Source: JAIBJN01 sp963748205
GTDB lineage: Bacteria; Actinomycetota; Thermoleophilia; Gaiellales; Gaiellaceae
Length of the DNA: 15,105 nucleotides
Assembly (NCBI GenBank): GCA_963748205.1
Contig: CAVVIB010000020.1
Span: 1 to 15,105 of the forward strand
Direction of reading: 5' to 3'
Part shown: positions 5,269 through 13,564 of the stretch, piece by piece
How the letters are laid out: each line of letters starts with the position of its first letter
Position numbering within the stretch: position 1 is the first letter of the stretch
Notes under the pieces: model-generated
Told to the model about the DNA's origin: nothing
Seen by the model: only the letters and a program-made list of their open reading frames with translations
Databases searched by the model: none
Position numbers and translations under genes: made by a program

Positions 5269-8019
5269 CTAGCAGTACGCCGGCGGCGTGCCGACCGGCT
5301 CGAAGCAGAGCGCGTGGCCCTGGTTCGAGTTGCCCTCGAGGAAGGTGATGTCGTTCACCTCGTCCTCGTGCGGGCCGTCGTAGCGGAGGATGTAGAGCCC
5401 GTTCCTCAGGTCGACGACGTAGATCAGGCCGTCCTCGATGATCGGATAGCTCCACATCACGACCTTCTCGTGCAGCCCGGTGTCCGGGTCGGACGAGAGG
5501 CGCGGGTCCTCGAGCATGACCTCGTCCAGCGGCTCCGGGAAGTACTCGGCGAGCTGGAACGGGATCTCCGGGTTCTCGATGTCGATCGCCTGGAACCCGC
5601 CCGAGTGCCACGTCGTGAACGCGATGTTCGGCGTGAGCGTCGGGTTGTGGGCCGAGTACGAGGTCCGCGGCCGCGGCTCGTACACGTCACAGAGGAACTC
5701 CTGGTTCTGCGGGAGCTTGTACTCCGACTCGACCGTCGGCCGCTGCGGGTCGGACACGTCGATCATGCGCGCCCATCCCCACGGACAGCCGTGGTCGCTC
5801 GCCGTGATCGTCCCGTACACCTCGTCGGAGACGTACGCCCAGTCACGGCCCCAGAACTTGATCGCACTGTGGGCCCCTGGCCCCGGCCACACCGGCCTGG
5901 CCTCGTTCAGCGTCACCAAACGCCGGGCCGGGTTGGGCAGCCCCGACGTGAAGTCGGACACGTCCGCGATGCCGAACCCGCCGGTCAGGAGCGCGTAGAA
6001 CGCCCTGGAGCCGTCGTTGGTGACCGAGAGCGAGTGCAACCCGCCGGTCGGGATCTGGACGGGCGCCGGGAACGCCGGGAAGCGGCTGTACCCGTGCGTG
6101 CCGTTGAAGAGCACGACCGGCGCACCGCCGTCCGGCACCGCCGAGATGTCCCAGATCGTGAACGCGCTCCCCGCGCTGCCGCCGAACATGAGCGCCCGCT
6201 CGGGGTTCTTCGGGTCCTCCCAGAGGAAGAACTCGTGCGTGTTCATGTCCAGCTGGTAGAGAAACTGCGGGTTGGACGCGTTCGCGCCCGAGATGTCGTA
6301 GAAGCGGAAGTTGTTGATGGACGGTGGCGTGCAGTGGTGGGCGGTGTCTCCACCGCAGTTCGTGTGCAGGACGATGAGCACGTTCTGCGACTTCCACACG
6401 CGCAGCTCGCGCGACGACTCGCCCACATTCGCTTCGAACGGCGGCAGCATCTGCCGCACGAGCACCGGATTGGCCGGGTTGGAGACGTTGACGACCATCA
6501 CGCCGGCGTTGTGCTCGTTGTTGTTGCTCCCGTCCGTGCGGCTCCCGATGTACATGTAGTCGCCGTGGAGCGCGCCGGCGGCGTTCATCCCGCGGTTGAT
6601 GAGCGGGTTGTGGCCGACGAGCGTGAGCTTGGCGGGCGTGACCTTCTCGTCCGGCCGCTCGAACCCGATCGTGAACTCCTGCGTCTGCGGGTTCAGATGG
6701 CCGGACCGCAGGTACGTGCCGACGCGGTCGTCGTCCAGCCGCCAGATGAGCAGGCCGCGCCGGATGTCCGACTCGTAGATGCGGCCGTTGTACCAGTAGC
6801 TCGACCAGTCGCCCCCGAGGATCAGGGACGTCGTCGAGAGCGGCGGCGGATCGGCGTATGCGATCTCCTTCGCGTTCTCGACGTCCGTGAAGTCGACGAC
6901 GCTGATCCCCGACTGGTAATTGCCGGCGACGAGGACGTAGCGCGGCTTCTGGTTCTTGTTCTTCAGCGGGACGAGGTTGTAGTTGTGCCACGTGCAGTTC
7001 TCCGTGGCCGTCTGCGGCCTCGGATGCAGGAACGAGCCCTCGGTCTCGCCGGTGGACGAGTTGATGAAGAAGATCGTCCGGTCGACGACGCTGCTCGTCG
7101 CCTGGCAGCGGGCCTGCGAGCCGCCGCCGGGCTCGTGCCCGAAGACGACGTACTTCGCGTCCCAGGTGAAGGCGGCCGAATGACCGATCGTCACCCCGTC
7201 GATCATCTTGCTCCAGAGGACGACCGGGTCCTCGATGGAGCCGCCGTCGTCGGCGTGCATGCTGAGGACCGTGACGCCGTCGTGGCCCGCGCACGCCGCC
7301 TTCATGGCGTCGCCGAGGATCACGCCGGTGTCGTGGCAGGCACGGCCTGTGGCCTCGCGCCGCAGGTAGGTCGCCGTGCCGGGCGCTGCGAGCGGGATCT
7401 TGACGATGTCGATCCCCGGGCAGGCCTCATTCGAGCCGCTGTTGTAGACGTACAGGTTCCCGTTGGCCACGTCGGGCACGAGGGTCGCCGTGTGCGACCC
7501 GCAGCCGACCGGCGTCGAGGTCGCGTCGATCGCCACCGACCCCAGCAGGTTCGGGTTGCCGGTGTTCGAGATGTCGAAGATGTGCAGGCCCTCGAACCCC
7601 GTCGGCACCGGTTGGCCGTCGCACGTCGCCCCCGCCGGAGCCGGCGAGTTCCACGAGCGAACCAGCAGGTTCTCCCACACGAGGACGTCGCCCTGGTTCC
7701 CCGCGGAGGAGTTGCCGGGCGAGCACTGCTCGTAGTTGAGGACGATCCTCGGCCGCGACGGGAACGTGATGTCGTGGATGAGGAAGCCGTCGTAGGTGCC
7801 CTGGAAGGCCCTGTCCCCCCAGAACGCGAGATCCGAGTTGAAGACGTTGGAGCCGGTCCCGCTCAGCGGGACGCTGTTCTCCGAGAACCCGAGCGCCGTC
7901 AGGTTCGGGCTGATCGCCCAGTCCTTGACGACGTCGACGGGCGGCGGCGCGGCGCCGAGCGGTGCTGCGGTCAGCCCGACCGCAAGCGCCGCGAGCGCCA
8001 GGTACGCGCGCACATTCAT
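5269..8019 (-). CDS. Secreted LVIVD-repeat beta-propeller protein
   Basis: A 916-residue exported protein. The start is ATG at 8019, preceded by a G-rich ribosome site; a TTG five codons upstream is less likely. Residues 1-25 are a signal peptide (MNVRAYLALAALAVGLTAAP, cleavage near GAA). The rest is built of repeats of the LVIVD type, each ending in a phrase like hxhhDISNPxxP: GLHIFDISNTGNP, GVMVVNVSNPANP, FRFYDISGANASNP, ARMIDVSDPQRP, FQAIDIENPEIP. At about 11 recognisable blades it is long enough for two propellers, with a break near residue 440 (GHNPLINRGMNAAGALHG). Many Cys (including the last residue) suggest disulfides outside the cell. No enzyme motif is seen; these proteins are usually annotated only as surface or extracellular propellers. 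A terminator follows it and it has its own promoter candidate. Confidence 0.88.
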   Translation of the reverse strand: MNVRAYLALAALAVGLTAAPLGAAPPPVDVVKDWAISPNLTALGFSENSVPLSGTGSNVFNSDLAFWGDRAFQGTYDGFLIHDITFPSRPRIVLNYEQCSPGNSSAGNQGDVLVWENLLVRSWNSPAPAGATCDGQPVPTGFEGLHIFDISNTGNPNLLGSVAIDATSTPVGCGSHTATLVPDVANGNLYVYNSGSNEACPGIDIVKIPLAAPGTATYLRREATGRACHDTGVILGDAMKAACAGHDGVTVLSMHADDGGSIEDPVVLWSKMIDGVTIGHSAAFTWDAKYVVFGHEPGGGSQARCQATSSVVDRTIFFINSSTGETEGSFLHPRPQTATENCTWHNYNLVPLKNKNQKPRYVLVAGNYQSGISVVDFTDVENAKEIAYADPPPLSTTSLILGGDWSSYWYNGRIYESDIRRGLLIWRLDDDRVGTYLRSGHLNPQTQEFTIGFERPDEKVTPAKLTLVGHNPLINRGMNAAGALHGDYMYIGSRTDGSNNNEHNAGVMVVNVSNPANPVLVRQMLPPFEANVGESSRELRVWKSQNVLIVLHTNCGGDTAHHCTPPSINNFRFYDISGANASNPQFLYQLDMNTHEFFLWEDPKNPERALMFGGSAGSAFTIWDISAVPDGGAPVVLFNGTHGYSRFPAFPAPVQIPTGGLHSLSVTNDGSRAFYALLTGGFGIADVSDFTSGLPNPARRLVTLNEARPVWPGPGAHSAIKFWGRDWAYVSDEVYGTITASDHGCPWGWARMIDVSDPQRPTVESEYKLPQNQEFLCDVYEPRPRTSYSAHNPTLTPNIAFTTWHSGGFQAIDIENPEIPFQLAEYFPEPLDEVMLEDPRLSSDPDTGLHEKVVMWSYPIIEDGLIYVVDLRNGLYILRYDGPHEDEVNDITFLEGNSNQGHALCFEPVGTPPAYC

Positions 8020-8050
8020 GTCACCCACCCCCAAGTTGATTGACCTGACG

Positions 8051-8068
8051 CGATCGCAACCGATCGCA
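8051..8068. repeat. Direct repeat CGATCGCA with 10-bp period
   Basis: CGATCGCA occurs at 8051-8058 and 8061-8068, one helical turn apart, with the first copy inside the palindrome GCGATCGC. It sits in the leader of the propeller gene, just after the predicted transcription start, where a repressor could bind. Function is inferred from position only. Confidence 0.4.
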
Positions 8069-8084
8069 GGCCGCAGAGAGGGCA

Positions 8085-8114
8085 GTATTAACCGGGCCTT
8101 CGCGGATTCGTCAA
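8085..8114 (-). promoter_or_regulatory. Promoter candidate of the propeller gene
   Basis: On the minus strand TTGACG (8114-8109) is followed after 17 bases by TTAATAC (8091-8085), the most AT-rich spot in the gap. The -35 box matches 5/6. Transcription would start near 8079, leaving a leader of about 60 bases. It directly follows the hairpin that ends the upstream transporter gene. Confidence 0.55.
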
Positions 8115-8115
8115 G

Positions 8116-8130
8116 GCGCCCGCCGGGCGC
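8116..8130. terminator. Short hairpin after the AI-2E transporter gene
   Basis: GCGCCC and GGGCGC form a perfect 6-bp stem around a 3-base loop, starting seven bases after the transporter's stop codon on the minus strand. There is no T tract. With the promoter just behind it, it suggests that the transporter and propeller genes are separate units. Confidence 0.4.
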
Positions 8131-8136
8131 GCCGGG

Positions 8137-9255
8137 TCACGTCTCGGTCGCGGGCCCGTCGGGCATGGCGACCTCGACGCCCGAGGGCAGGATCGCCTCC
8201 CGCCGCCAGCGGATGATCTCCCGGAAGATCGCCTGGATGATCCCCGCCACGGGGATGGCCGCAAGGGCGCCGAGGATGCCGACGAGCTCCGCCCCGATGA
8301 GGATCGCAATCAGCACCGTGAGCGGCGAGAGCTGCACCGTGCGGCCGTAGATGACCGGCTGGAGGATGTGGTTCTCGAGCTGCTGGTAGAGGACGAAGAA
8401 GCCGATCACGATCACGCCTCTGACCCAGCCGAGCTCGATGAACGAGACCGTGGAGACGATCACGGCCGCGATCGTGGCGCCCGCGAGCGGGATGAGGTCG
8501 AGGAGCGCGACCACGACCGCCAGCGCGATCGCGTAGCTGCTCCCGAGCGCGAAGAGGACGATCGCGGAGACGACGCCGGCGATGACGCTGATGAGGAGGT
8601 TCCCGCCGACGTAGCCGCCGACCGTCCGGTAGATGTCGCCGCCCACCCGGTCGAACCGCGGCTTCATGTGCTCGGGCAGCGAGCCGCGGAAGCGCTCGAA
8701 GCATGCTCGGCCCTTCCATGAGCATGAAGATGGTGAGGAACGCGATCGTGACGACGCCCGACGATGAAGGAGACGACCCCGCGCGCGACCGCGAGGCTCG
8801 CGTTCGTGACGCCGAGGATCCCGCCGGCGCCCTGGTCCTCGACCGCCTCCTGCACCTTGTCGACGATCTGGTAGTCGTCCTGGAGGAACCCGAGCGGCCC
8901 GCGCCCGGCGGTCAGGTCCTCGACGAAGCCCGGCACGGCGTCGGCGAACTCCTCGATCTGGCTCGACGAGCGGCGGGATGAGCAGCGCGCCGAGCCCCGC
9001 GAAGGCGAAGAGCGCGAGCAGGAAGACGAGCAGCGACGCGAGCGAGCGCCGGAGCCCTCTGCGCTCGAAGAACTCGACGGCGGGGTTGAGCGCGAGCGAG
9101 AGGAAGAGCGCGATCAGGATCCACGTGATGACGTGCCACGCGAGGAAGAGGAACGCGATGATCGCCGTGGCCGCGAGGATGATTCCCAGCACGACGAGGA
9201 TCGCCCGGGGCCGGAACGAGACCAGGCGCTCTTCGACGTGCCGCTCCTCGACCAT
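8137..9255 (-). pseudogene. AI-2E (PerM/UPF0118) family transporter with three compensating +1 frameshifts
   Basis: Both ends are typical of this 8-helix membrane family: helices at about 17-40 and 42-60, FFERRGLRRSLA, then GGYVGGNLLISVIAG, LDLIPLAGATIAAVIV, and LENHILQPVIYGRTVQLSPL. Members export small molecules (AI-2 in a few cases) or act as antiporters. From E98 the frame is wrong. Removing one base at 8960-8961 restores VEQIEEFADAVPGFVEDL; a second at 8757-8759 (CCC) restores VSFIVGVVTIAFLTIF; a third near 8704-8712 returns to CFERFRGSLPEHMKPR. Since 3 x +1 = 0, no stop appears and the gene seems intact at 372 codons, but about 85 residues are nonsense. Corrected length is 371 aa. Either sequence error or a real lesion. 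Divergent from the dioxygenase; the start ATG at 9255 has only a weak ribosome site. Confidence 0.85.
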
Positions 9256-9357
9256 CGGGCAAGCCTGCCCGTCGCGCCGGACGGAGGAACCGACTCTCAG
9301 AGACCTCTTCGCCGGGTCTTACGGATCCTCTTGGATTCGGCTGCGACACTGCTCCGC

Positions 9358-10075
9358 ATGAGCAGCCTCGAACGCCTCTCCGACGGCGTCCCGCTCAACC
9401 GCCGCAAGGCCCTCGCGTGGCTCGGAGGGCTCGGGCTCGCAGCCGTCGTCCCGGGCTGCGCAGACGATGACCCGGCGGCCACGCCTGCGACGACGGCGAC
9501 CACCTCGACGGCGACCGCGCAGGGCACCGCGGATTGCGTCCTCATGCCCGGAGCTGACGGAGGGCCCGTACTACCTGGACCTCGACCTGGTCAGGCGCGA
9601 CATCACCGAAGGCCGCCCCGGCGTGCCGTTCGACCTCGCAGTCAGGGTGGTGGACGCCGATTCGTGCGAGCCGATCGAGGGCGCCGCCGTCGACGTCTGG
9701 CACTGCGACGCCGAGGGCGTGTACTCGGGAGTCCAGGGCGACTCCGGGACCTTCCTCCGCGGCGTGCAGATGACCGGCGCCGACGGCGTCGCCTCGTTCC
9801 GGACGATCTTCCCCGGCTGGTACACGGGCCGCGCCGTCCACATCCACCTGAAGGTCGCCCTCGGGACGGACGACGTGCACACCGGCCAGCTCTTCTTCGA
9901 CGACGCGACGCTCGCGGCCGCCTACGAGTCGGAGCCCTACGCGGCCCGCGGCGCCCCCGACACCTCGAACGACGCGGACGGCATCTACGGCGAGAGCGGC
10001 GGCTCCACCGTCGTCGCGGTGACGCCCGGCGAGACCTACCGAGGGTCGGTCACCCTCGGCGTGCAGCGCGCGTAG
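9358..10075 (+). pseudogene. Intradiol ring-cleavage dioxygenase-like lipoprotein, one frameshift
   Basis: Corrected, this is a 238-residue exported protein. NRRKALAWLGGLGLAAVVPGC gives a twin-arginine-like signal (R15 R16) and a lipobox with Cys34, so it should sit as a lipoprotein outside the membrane. The dioxygenase fold begins CVLMPELTEGPYYLD and holds all four Fe(III) ligands of the catechol/protocatechuate dioxygenase family: Y122 (GVYSGV), Y155 (GWYTGR), H161 and H163 (HIH). The substrate is unknown; secreted members are poorly characterised. An extra C in the CCC run at 9547-9549 splits it: the first part reads from 9358, the rest in another frame to TAG at 10073-10075. Deleting one C rejoins MPELTEGPYY exactly. 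No clear ribosome site precedes the ATG. Either a sequence error or a recent inactivation. Confidence 0.88.
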
Positions 10076-10087
10076 CTGCGCGGAAGA

Positions 10088-10117
10088 ACGAGCGGCTCCC
10101 CGAGGGGAGCCGCTCGT
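10088..10117. terminator. Perfect bidirectional hairpin terminator
   Basis: ACGAGCGGCTCCCC and GGGGAGCCGCTCGT form a perfect 14-bp stem with a GA loop, 12 bases after the dioxygenase stop and 21 bases before the end of the convergent peptidase gene. There is no T run; the stem would serve both genes. Confidence 0.8.
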
Positions 10118-10138
10118 CCACTTCGTCGAATTCGTCCT

Positions 10139-12952
10139 CTACCGGATGATGAACTCCATGGCACCGTACGAGACGTTGCCCTTGATGTCCGTCGCCATCC
10201 ACTTGAAGAGCGTGTCCGACGTGACGTAGAACACCTGGCCCGGCTCGCGCGTTCCGGAGGAATCCCAGAGCGTCGAGTTCAGGTCGGGCTTGGATCCGTC
10301 GAGCGTGTACCGGATCACCGAAGGCTCGTTCACGTACTGGAACGTCGTGTAGACGGGCCCGCGGTTGAAGCCGCCGTTGGTCATCTTGACCCGCGGAGGC
10401 TGCTTGTCCACGTGGTACTCGTAGGCCGACTCGAGGAGGCCGACGTTGCCGGCCGAGAACTCGAGCGCCTCGAACTTGCCCTCTCTTGCGTAGTCCGGCT
10501 GGAAGTTCACGCCGTTCTGCACATTGCCGCCGGCGATCCACGTGCCGACCGTGTGCGGAAGCGCCAGAGGCGCATCCAGCGTGATGTTCGGAGCCGGGCT
10601 TGGCGGGTTGGTCGGGTTTTCGATCGCCACGACCCGCCGGATCTCTTCGTTCGCGGTCCCCCAGTCGATCTTGACGATGTCACCGACCACGAAGTTGTTC
10701 CGGCTGCTTGCCCGGATCGCGGTCGCTCCGGCCGGTGCGTCGATCTGCAGCGTGGTGCCGAAGCGATCGGCGCCCGTCTCGAAGCTGTACGCGATCACGC
10801 CGCGGTTGTACCAGTGCTCGTCGGCGCTGTTGCCCGCCGCCGAGTAGAGGACGTCCGCGATCGGACCCGTGCGCTGCGGGAGGATGACCGTGCCGCGAAC
10901 CGACTTGATCCGGTTGAGGATCCGGTCGCCGGCCTCGAAGAAGTACTTCTCGATGCCGATGTTCGCGTGGACTGCGACGCCTTCGTCGCGGTTCGGCAGA
11001 TAGGTGCCCGGCGCCCACATGAAGTAGCCGCCGAAGCTGTGGATGTTGTTCGAGAACTTGATGTTCGTGAACGTGTCAGCAACCCACAGCTCGTTCTTGA
11101 TCTCCGGCTCGGACGCCTCGCCGGGACCGGTGTACGTCTCGCTCGTGCACGAGAACGACGCACCGATGTAGCCGTCGAAAAGCGTTCCGACCGTGTTGTT
11201 GCGGTTGTTGTCAACGCCCCACGCGGTCCGCGAGGCGGGATCGGAGTTCGTGTACGGCAGACCGGTCGACGGGTTGACCCGCGGCGTCCAGAAGTCTGCC
11301 GCGTTCGGGTCGTCGGTCACCTTGCCACCGTTCACGCAGTGGTTGGTCATGTTCTTGCGCCGACTGTTGAAGTCGTAGAGCGAGTAGTGCGACCCGTCCG
11401 GGTTCGAGGACGGCAGGATGAAGATCTCCAGGTTGTCCACGAGCCGCTTGATGTTCGGGTCGAGGGCGTAGTTCTGGAGCAGCTGCTCGGCGGTCTCCAG
11501 GCACGTCAGCGGCGTCGCCCACTCGCGGGCGTGCTGCTGGCAGTAGAGGAAGACGCCGGTGTTCTTGCCGTCGCGCCGCTTGCCGATGCGCAGGGCGCTG
11601 ATCTCGAACTGACCGCGCTGCACGTGGGCCGGGGCGTTCAGGAAGTCGGACAGGTTCACCTTCGGCCGGGCCTGCACGATGCCGGCGCCGGCGTTCCCGC
11701 GATACGTGAGCGCGACGAGCTTCGCGTTCGCGCCCGGGTGGGCGTTGATCGCAGCGACGACCTGAGCGGCCGTGCTCGCGAGAGCGCCGGTGTCGTTCGT
11801 GGCGAGGCTGACCGAGAGGTCGTTCCCGATCATGCCGACCGTGAGCGGAGCGCTCGGAGCGCCCGGGTTCAGGAACTCGGCCGTGATCAGGTTGCCGCCC
11901 TCGTGGCCCCAGGCGCGGGACGTGAGGACGACCGTCGCTCCGGTCTGCGAGCCGGGAGGCGAGCTACCCGGCGCGGTCGGCGTGCCGCCCGGCGTCGTGG
12001 AGCCGGCCATGTTGGCCTGCGCCTTGCGCTGGTAGCCGTTCGTCTTGTACGGCAGGGTCACGAGCTCCGCGATGTTGGAGTACTCGTCGGCCAGCTCGAA
12101 GAAGCGGGCCCGGACCTCGGTCGGGTCCATGTACCGCGTCGTGAAGTCGGACAGATAGCCCGGCACTGCCGGCGGCACGCCGCTGCCGACCCACGTCGAG
12201 ACGTCACCCTCGAGGCTCGCGCCGGTGCTCGATCCGAGGCGGATCTTCGTCGGCGCGCCGGCCCCTTCGCCGATGTTGCCGATGCGGATGAGGATCCGAT
12301 GCTCGATGTAGGTATCGGGCGTCGTGTCCGAGTCGATGTTGACGTTCATCGGCCGCGGGCCCTGGTCGATCGCGGTGCCTGTCCCCGTGTTCCAGGAGAC
12401 CGAGACGGCCGGGCCGACATAGGTGCTGCCGGAAGGCGCGGCGCCGCCCAGGCGGTCCTTCGCCTCGACAGATAGATACCGGCCCGCGTAGTTCTCGAAG
12501 TAGTCCGCCCGCAGGATGACGAGCTCGTCGTCGTCCGCGATGACCGGCGGATCGCCGAGCGCGGCTTCGCCGGACTTCGCCTCGAGCGCCCTGGCCGAGT
12601 TCATCTCGGAGAGCGACTCGAACGAGGCGGAGGGACCCTGGAGGGTCGTGCCGATCTCGTACCCGGCGGCTGCCAAGTCATCGAGCTCGGCCTGGGAGGC
12701 GAAGACGGTCACGGTGAAGGTGCCGTCGTCGTTCTGCCTCAGGTAGTGGTCGTTGAACTCGACGCCGAAGTCGTCGGCACCGAGCTGAAGCTGTATCGCC
12801 GCTGCCTTGCTCGCGACGGTGACCTCGACGAGGCTGTCATCGACTTCCAGAGCGATGCCGCCCTCATCGTTTTGTGCCGCCGCGCCGCCTGTGACGGCAA
12901 GCGCGATGACCGAAATGGCGAGCCAAACTCGCCACGTCCCCCTCAGACTCAT
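10139..12952 (-). CDS. Secreted M14 zinc carboxypeptidase with two inserted domains
   Basis: A 937-residue exported metallopeptidase. Signal peptide 1-26 (RVWLAISVIALAVTGGAAA), then a pro-region to about 310. Zinc ligands H474 and E477 (CQQHAREW), H638 (NIHSFGG), the substrate-binding GVDNNRN (R584) and catalytic E725 (YSFETGAD) are all present, so it should be active as a carboxypeptidase. Two stretches have no place in the usual fold: about 313-450, a Gly/Pro/Thr linker plus a domain with TVGMIGNDLSVSLATNDTG, and about 730-812, a beta-rich domain between YSFETGAD and GVNFQPDYAREG. A chitobiase/hexosaminidase C-terminal-like domain (865-937, TLDGSKPD, REPGQVF) ends it. I chose ATG at 12952 because the signal peptide starts there; the open frame runs on to 13132 without a family match. 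An orphan copy of its last domain lies at 4981-5202. Confidence 0.92.
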   Translation of the reverse strand: MSLRGTWRVWLAISVIALAVTGGAAAQNDEGGIALEVDDSLVEVTVASKAAAIQLQLGADDFGVEFNDHYLRQNDDGTFTVTVFASQAELDDLAAAGYEIGTTLQGPSASFESLSEMNSARALEAKSGEAALGDPPVIADDDELVILRADYFENYAGRYLSVEAKDRLGGAAPSGSTYVGPAVSVSWNTGTGTAIDQGPRPMNVNIDSDTTPDTYIEHRILIRIGNIGEGAGAPTKIRLGSSTGASLEGDVSTWVGSGVPPAVPGYLSDFTTRYMDPTEVRARFFELADEYSNIAELVTLPYKTNGYQRKAQANMAGSTTPGGTPTAPGSSPPGSQTGATVVLTSRAWGHEGGNLITAEFLNPGAPSAPLTVGMIGNDLSVSLATNDTGALASTAAQVVAAINAHPGANAKLVALTYRGNAGAGIVQARPKVNLSDFLNAPAHVQRGQFEISALRIGKRRDGKNTGVFLYCQQHAREWATPLTCLETAEQLLQNYALDPNIKRLVDNLEIFILPSSNPDGSHYSLYDFNSRRKNMTNHCVNGGKVTDDPNAADFWTPRVNPSTGLPYTNSDPASRTAWGVDNNRNNTVGTLFDGYIGASFSCTSETYTGPGEASEPEIKNELWVADTFTNIKFSNNIHSFGGYFMWAPGTYLPNRDEGVAVHANIGIEKYFFEAGDRILNRIKSVRGTVILPQRTGPIADVLYSAAGNSADEHWYNRGVIAYSFETGADRFGTTLQIDAPAGATAIRASSRNNFVVGDIVKIDWGTANEEIRRVVAIENPTNPPSPAPNITLDAPLALPHTVGTWIAGGNVQNGVNFQPDYAREGKFEALEFSAGNVGLLESAYEYHVDKQPPRVKMTNGGFNRGPVYTTFQYVNEPSVIRYTLDGSKPDLNSTLWDSSGTREPGQVFYVTSDTLFKWMATDIKGNVSYGAMEFIIR

Positions 12953-13135
12953 AGTGACCTGCCTCTCTCTCCCTATTGCCCGGCAAACAGTACGAAGGGC
13001 AAATGAGATCACTTTTAGGCCCCTCAGGTCAACCGTCGGGATCCAGGCGGCGAGACGCTCGCAGACGGGTTTCCAGGCCCAGAGGATGGGAATGACCTCT
13101 GCGAGTACCAGATATCGACATGAAGGGGTCAAGAG
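12953..13135. other. Divergent intergenic region, peptidase versus small-gene module
   Basis: This 183-base gap must hold promoters in both directions. For the peptidase, the minus strand carries TTGCCC followed 18 bases later by CAATAG, with TTTGCC occurring twice 13 bases apart; matches are weak. For the plus strand, GATATC near 13112 is the only AT-rich block at a suitable distance. I cannot settle either promoter. Confidence 0.3.
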
Positions 13136-13489
13136 ATGGCGAGCATCAAGAAGTTCTCGGAGCAGATGATCGAAGCCGGCGAGCGACTCGCGAACGTGGC
13201 TGACGCAGCCCAGGGCAAGGACGTGCGGAGAGGGCCGCGTGCGCGCTGGCTGTTTCTCCCGGCAGCCGGTGCCGGCCTGTACGCCCTCACTACGAGTGGA
13301 GCGTTCGCGCGGCGGGCCTCCGACGTCGTGAAGGAAGTGCGGGTTCGGGCGTCCGACCTGCCGGACGAGCTCATGAGCCGGGTACAGGGAGCCAAGAGCT
13401 CGAGCGGCAACGGGCGCCGGTCGACCAGCAGCACGACACGCCGAAGCGGGAACCGGCGTCGCAGCACCAAGACCAAGACCGCCCGCTGA
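13136..13489 (+). CDS. Small membrane protein with Ser/Arg-rich basic tail, unknown function
   Basis: 117 residues, not assigned to a known family. The start ATG follows AAGGGG with 8 bases between. An amphipathic helix (1-25, SIKKFSEQMIEAGERLANVA) is followed by one membrane segment (about 38-58, RWLFLPAAGAGLYALTTSGAFA), then a charged region DVVKEVRVRASDLPDELMSR. The tail (88-117) is made almost only of Ser, Thr, Gly, Arg and Lys (RRSTSSTTRRSGNRRRS) like histone or SR-type tails. If the tail is cytoplasmic it could bind nucleic acid or phospholipid; this is inference. First of a same-strand run of small genes; the next starts about 75 bases on. Confidence 0.75.
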   Translation: MASIKKFSEQMIEAGERLANVADAAQGKDVRRGPRARWLFLPAAGAGLYALTTSGAFARRASDVVKEVRVRASDLPDELMSRVQGAKSSSGNGRRSTSSTTRRSGNRRRSTKTKTAR

Positions 13490-13564
13490 ACCGCGAACAC
13501 CCGCGGGGCCGCGCCTGCTGAAGAGGAGGGGTAGTTCCCGCGCATCGAGGACGCAAAGGGGTTG

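Noticed and set aside
5314..8043. 909-codon open frame on the plus strand opposite the propeller gene
   Set aside because: Arg/Val/Asp-rich product with no motifs; it is the antisense shadow of a GC-rich gene with a clear signal peptide and repeats on the minus strand.
9256..9272. CGGGCA/TGCCCG inverted repeat before the transporter start as an operator
   Set aside because: Short, GC-only palindrome of a kind expected often by chance in this composition; no promoter boxes frame it.
10412..12475. 687-codon plus-strand frame opposite the M14 peptidase
   Set aside because: Same Arg/Val/Asp-rich shadow composition; the minus strand has the full M14 catalytic set.
13490..13564. Possible small ORF or terminator between the first two genes of the unknown module
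   Set aside because: A GAGGAGGGG run looks like a ribosome site but is followed directly by TAG and no start codon in range; the CCGCGG repeats do not make a convincing terminator stem.
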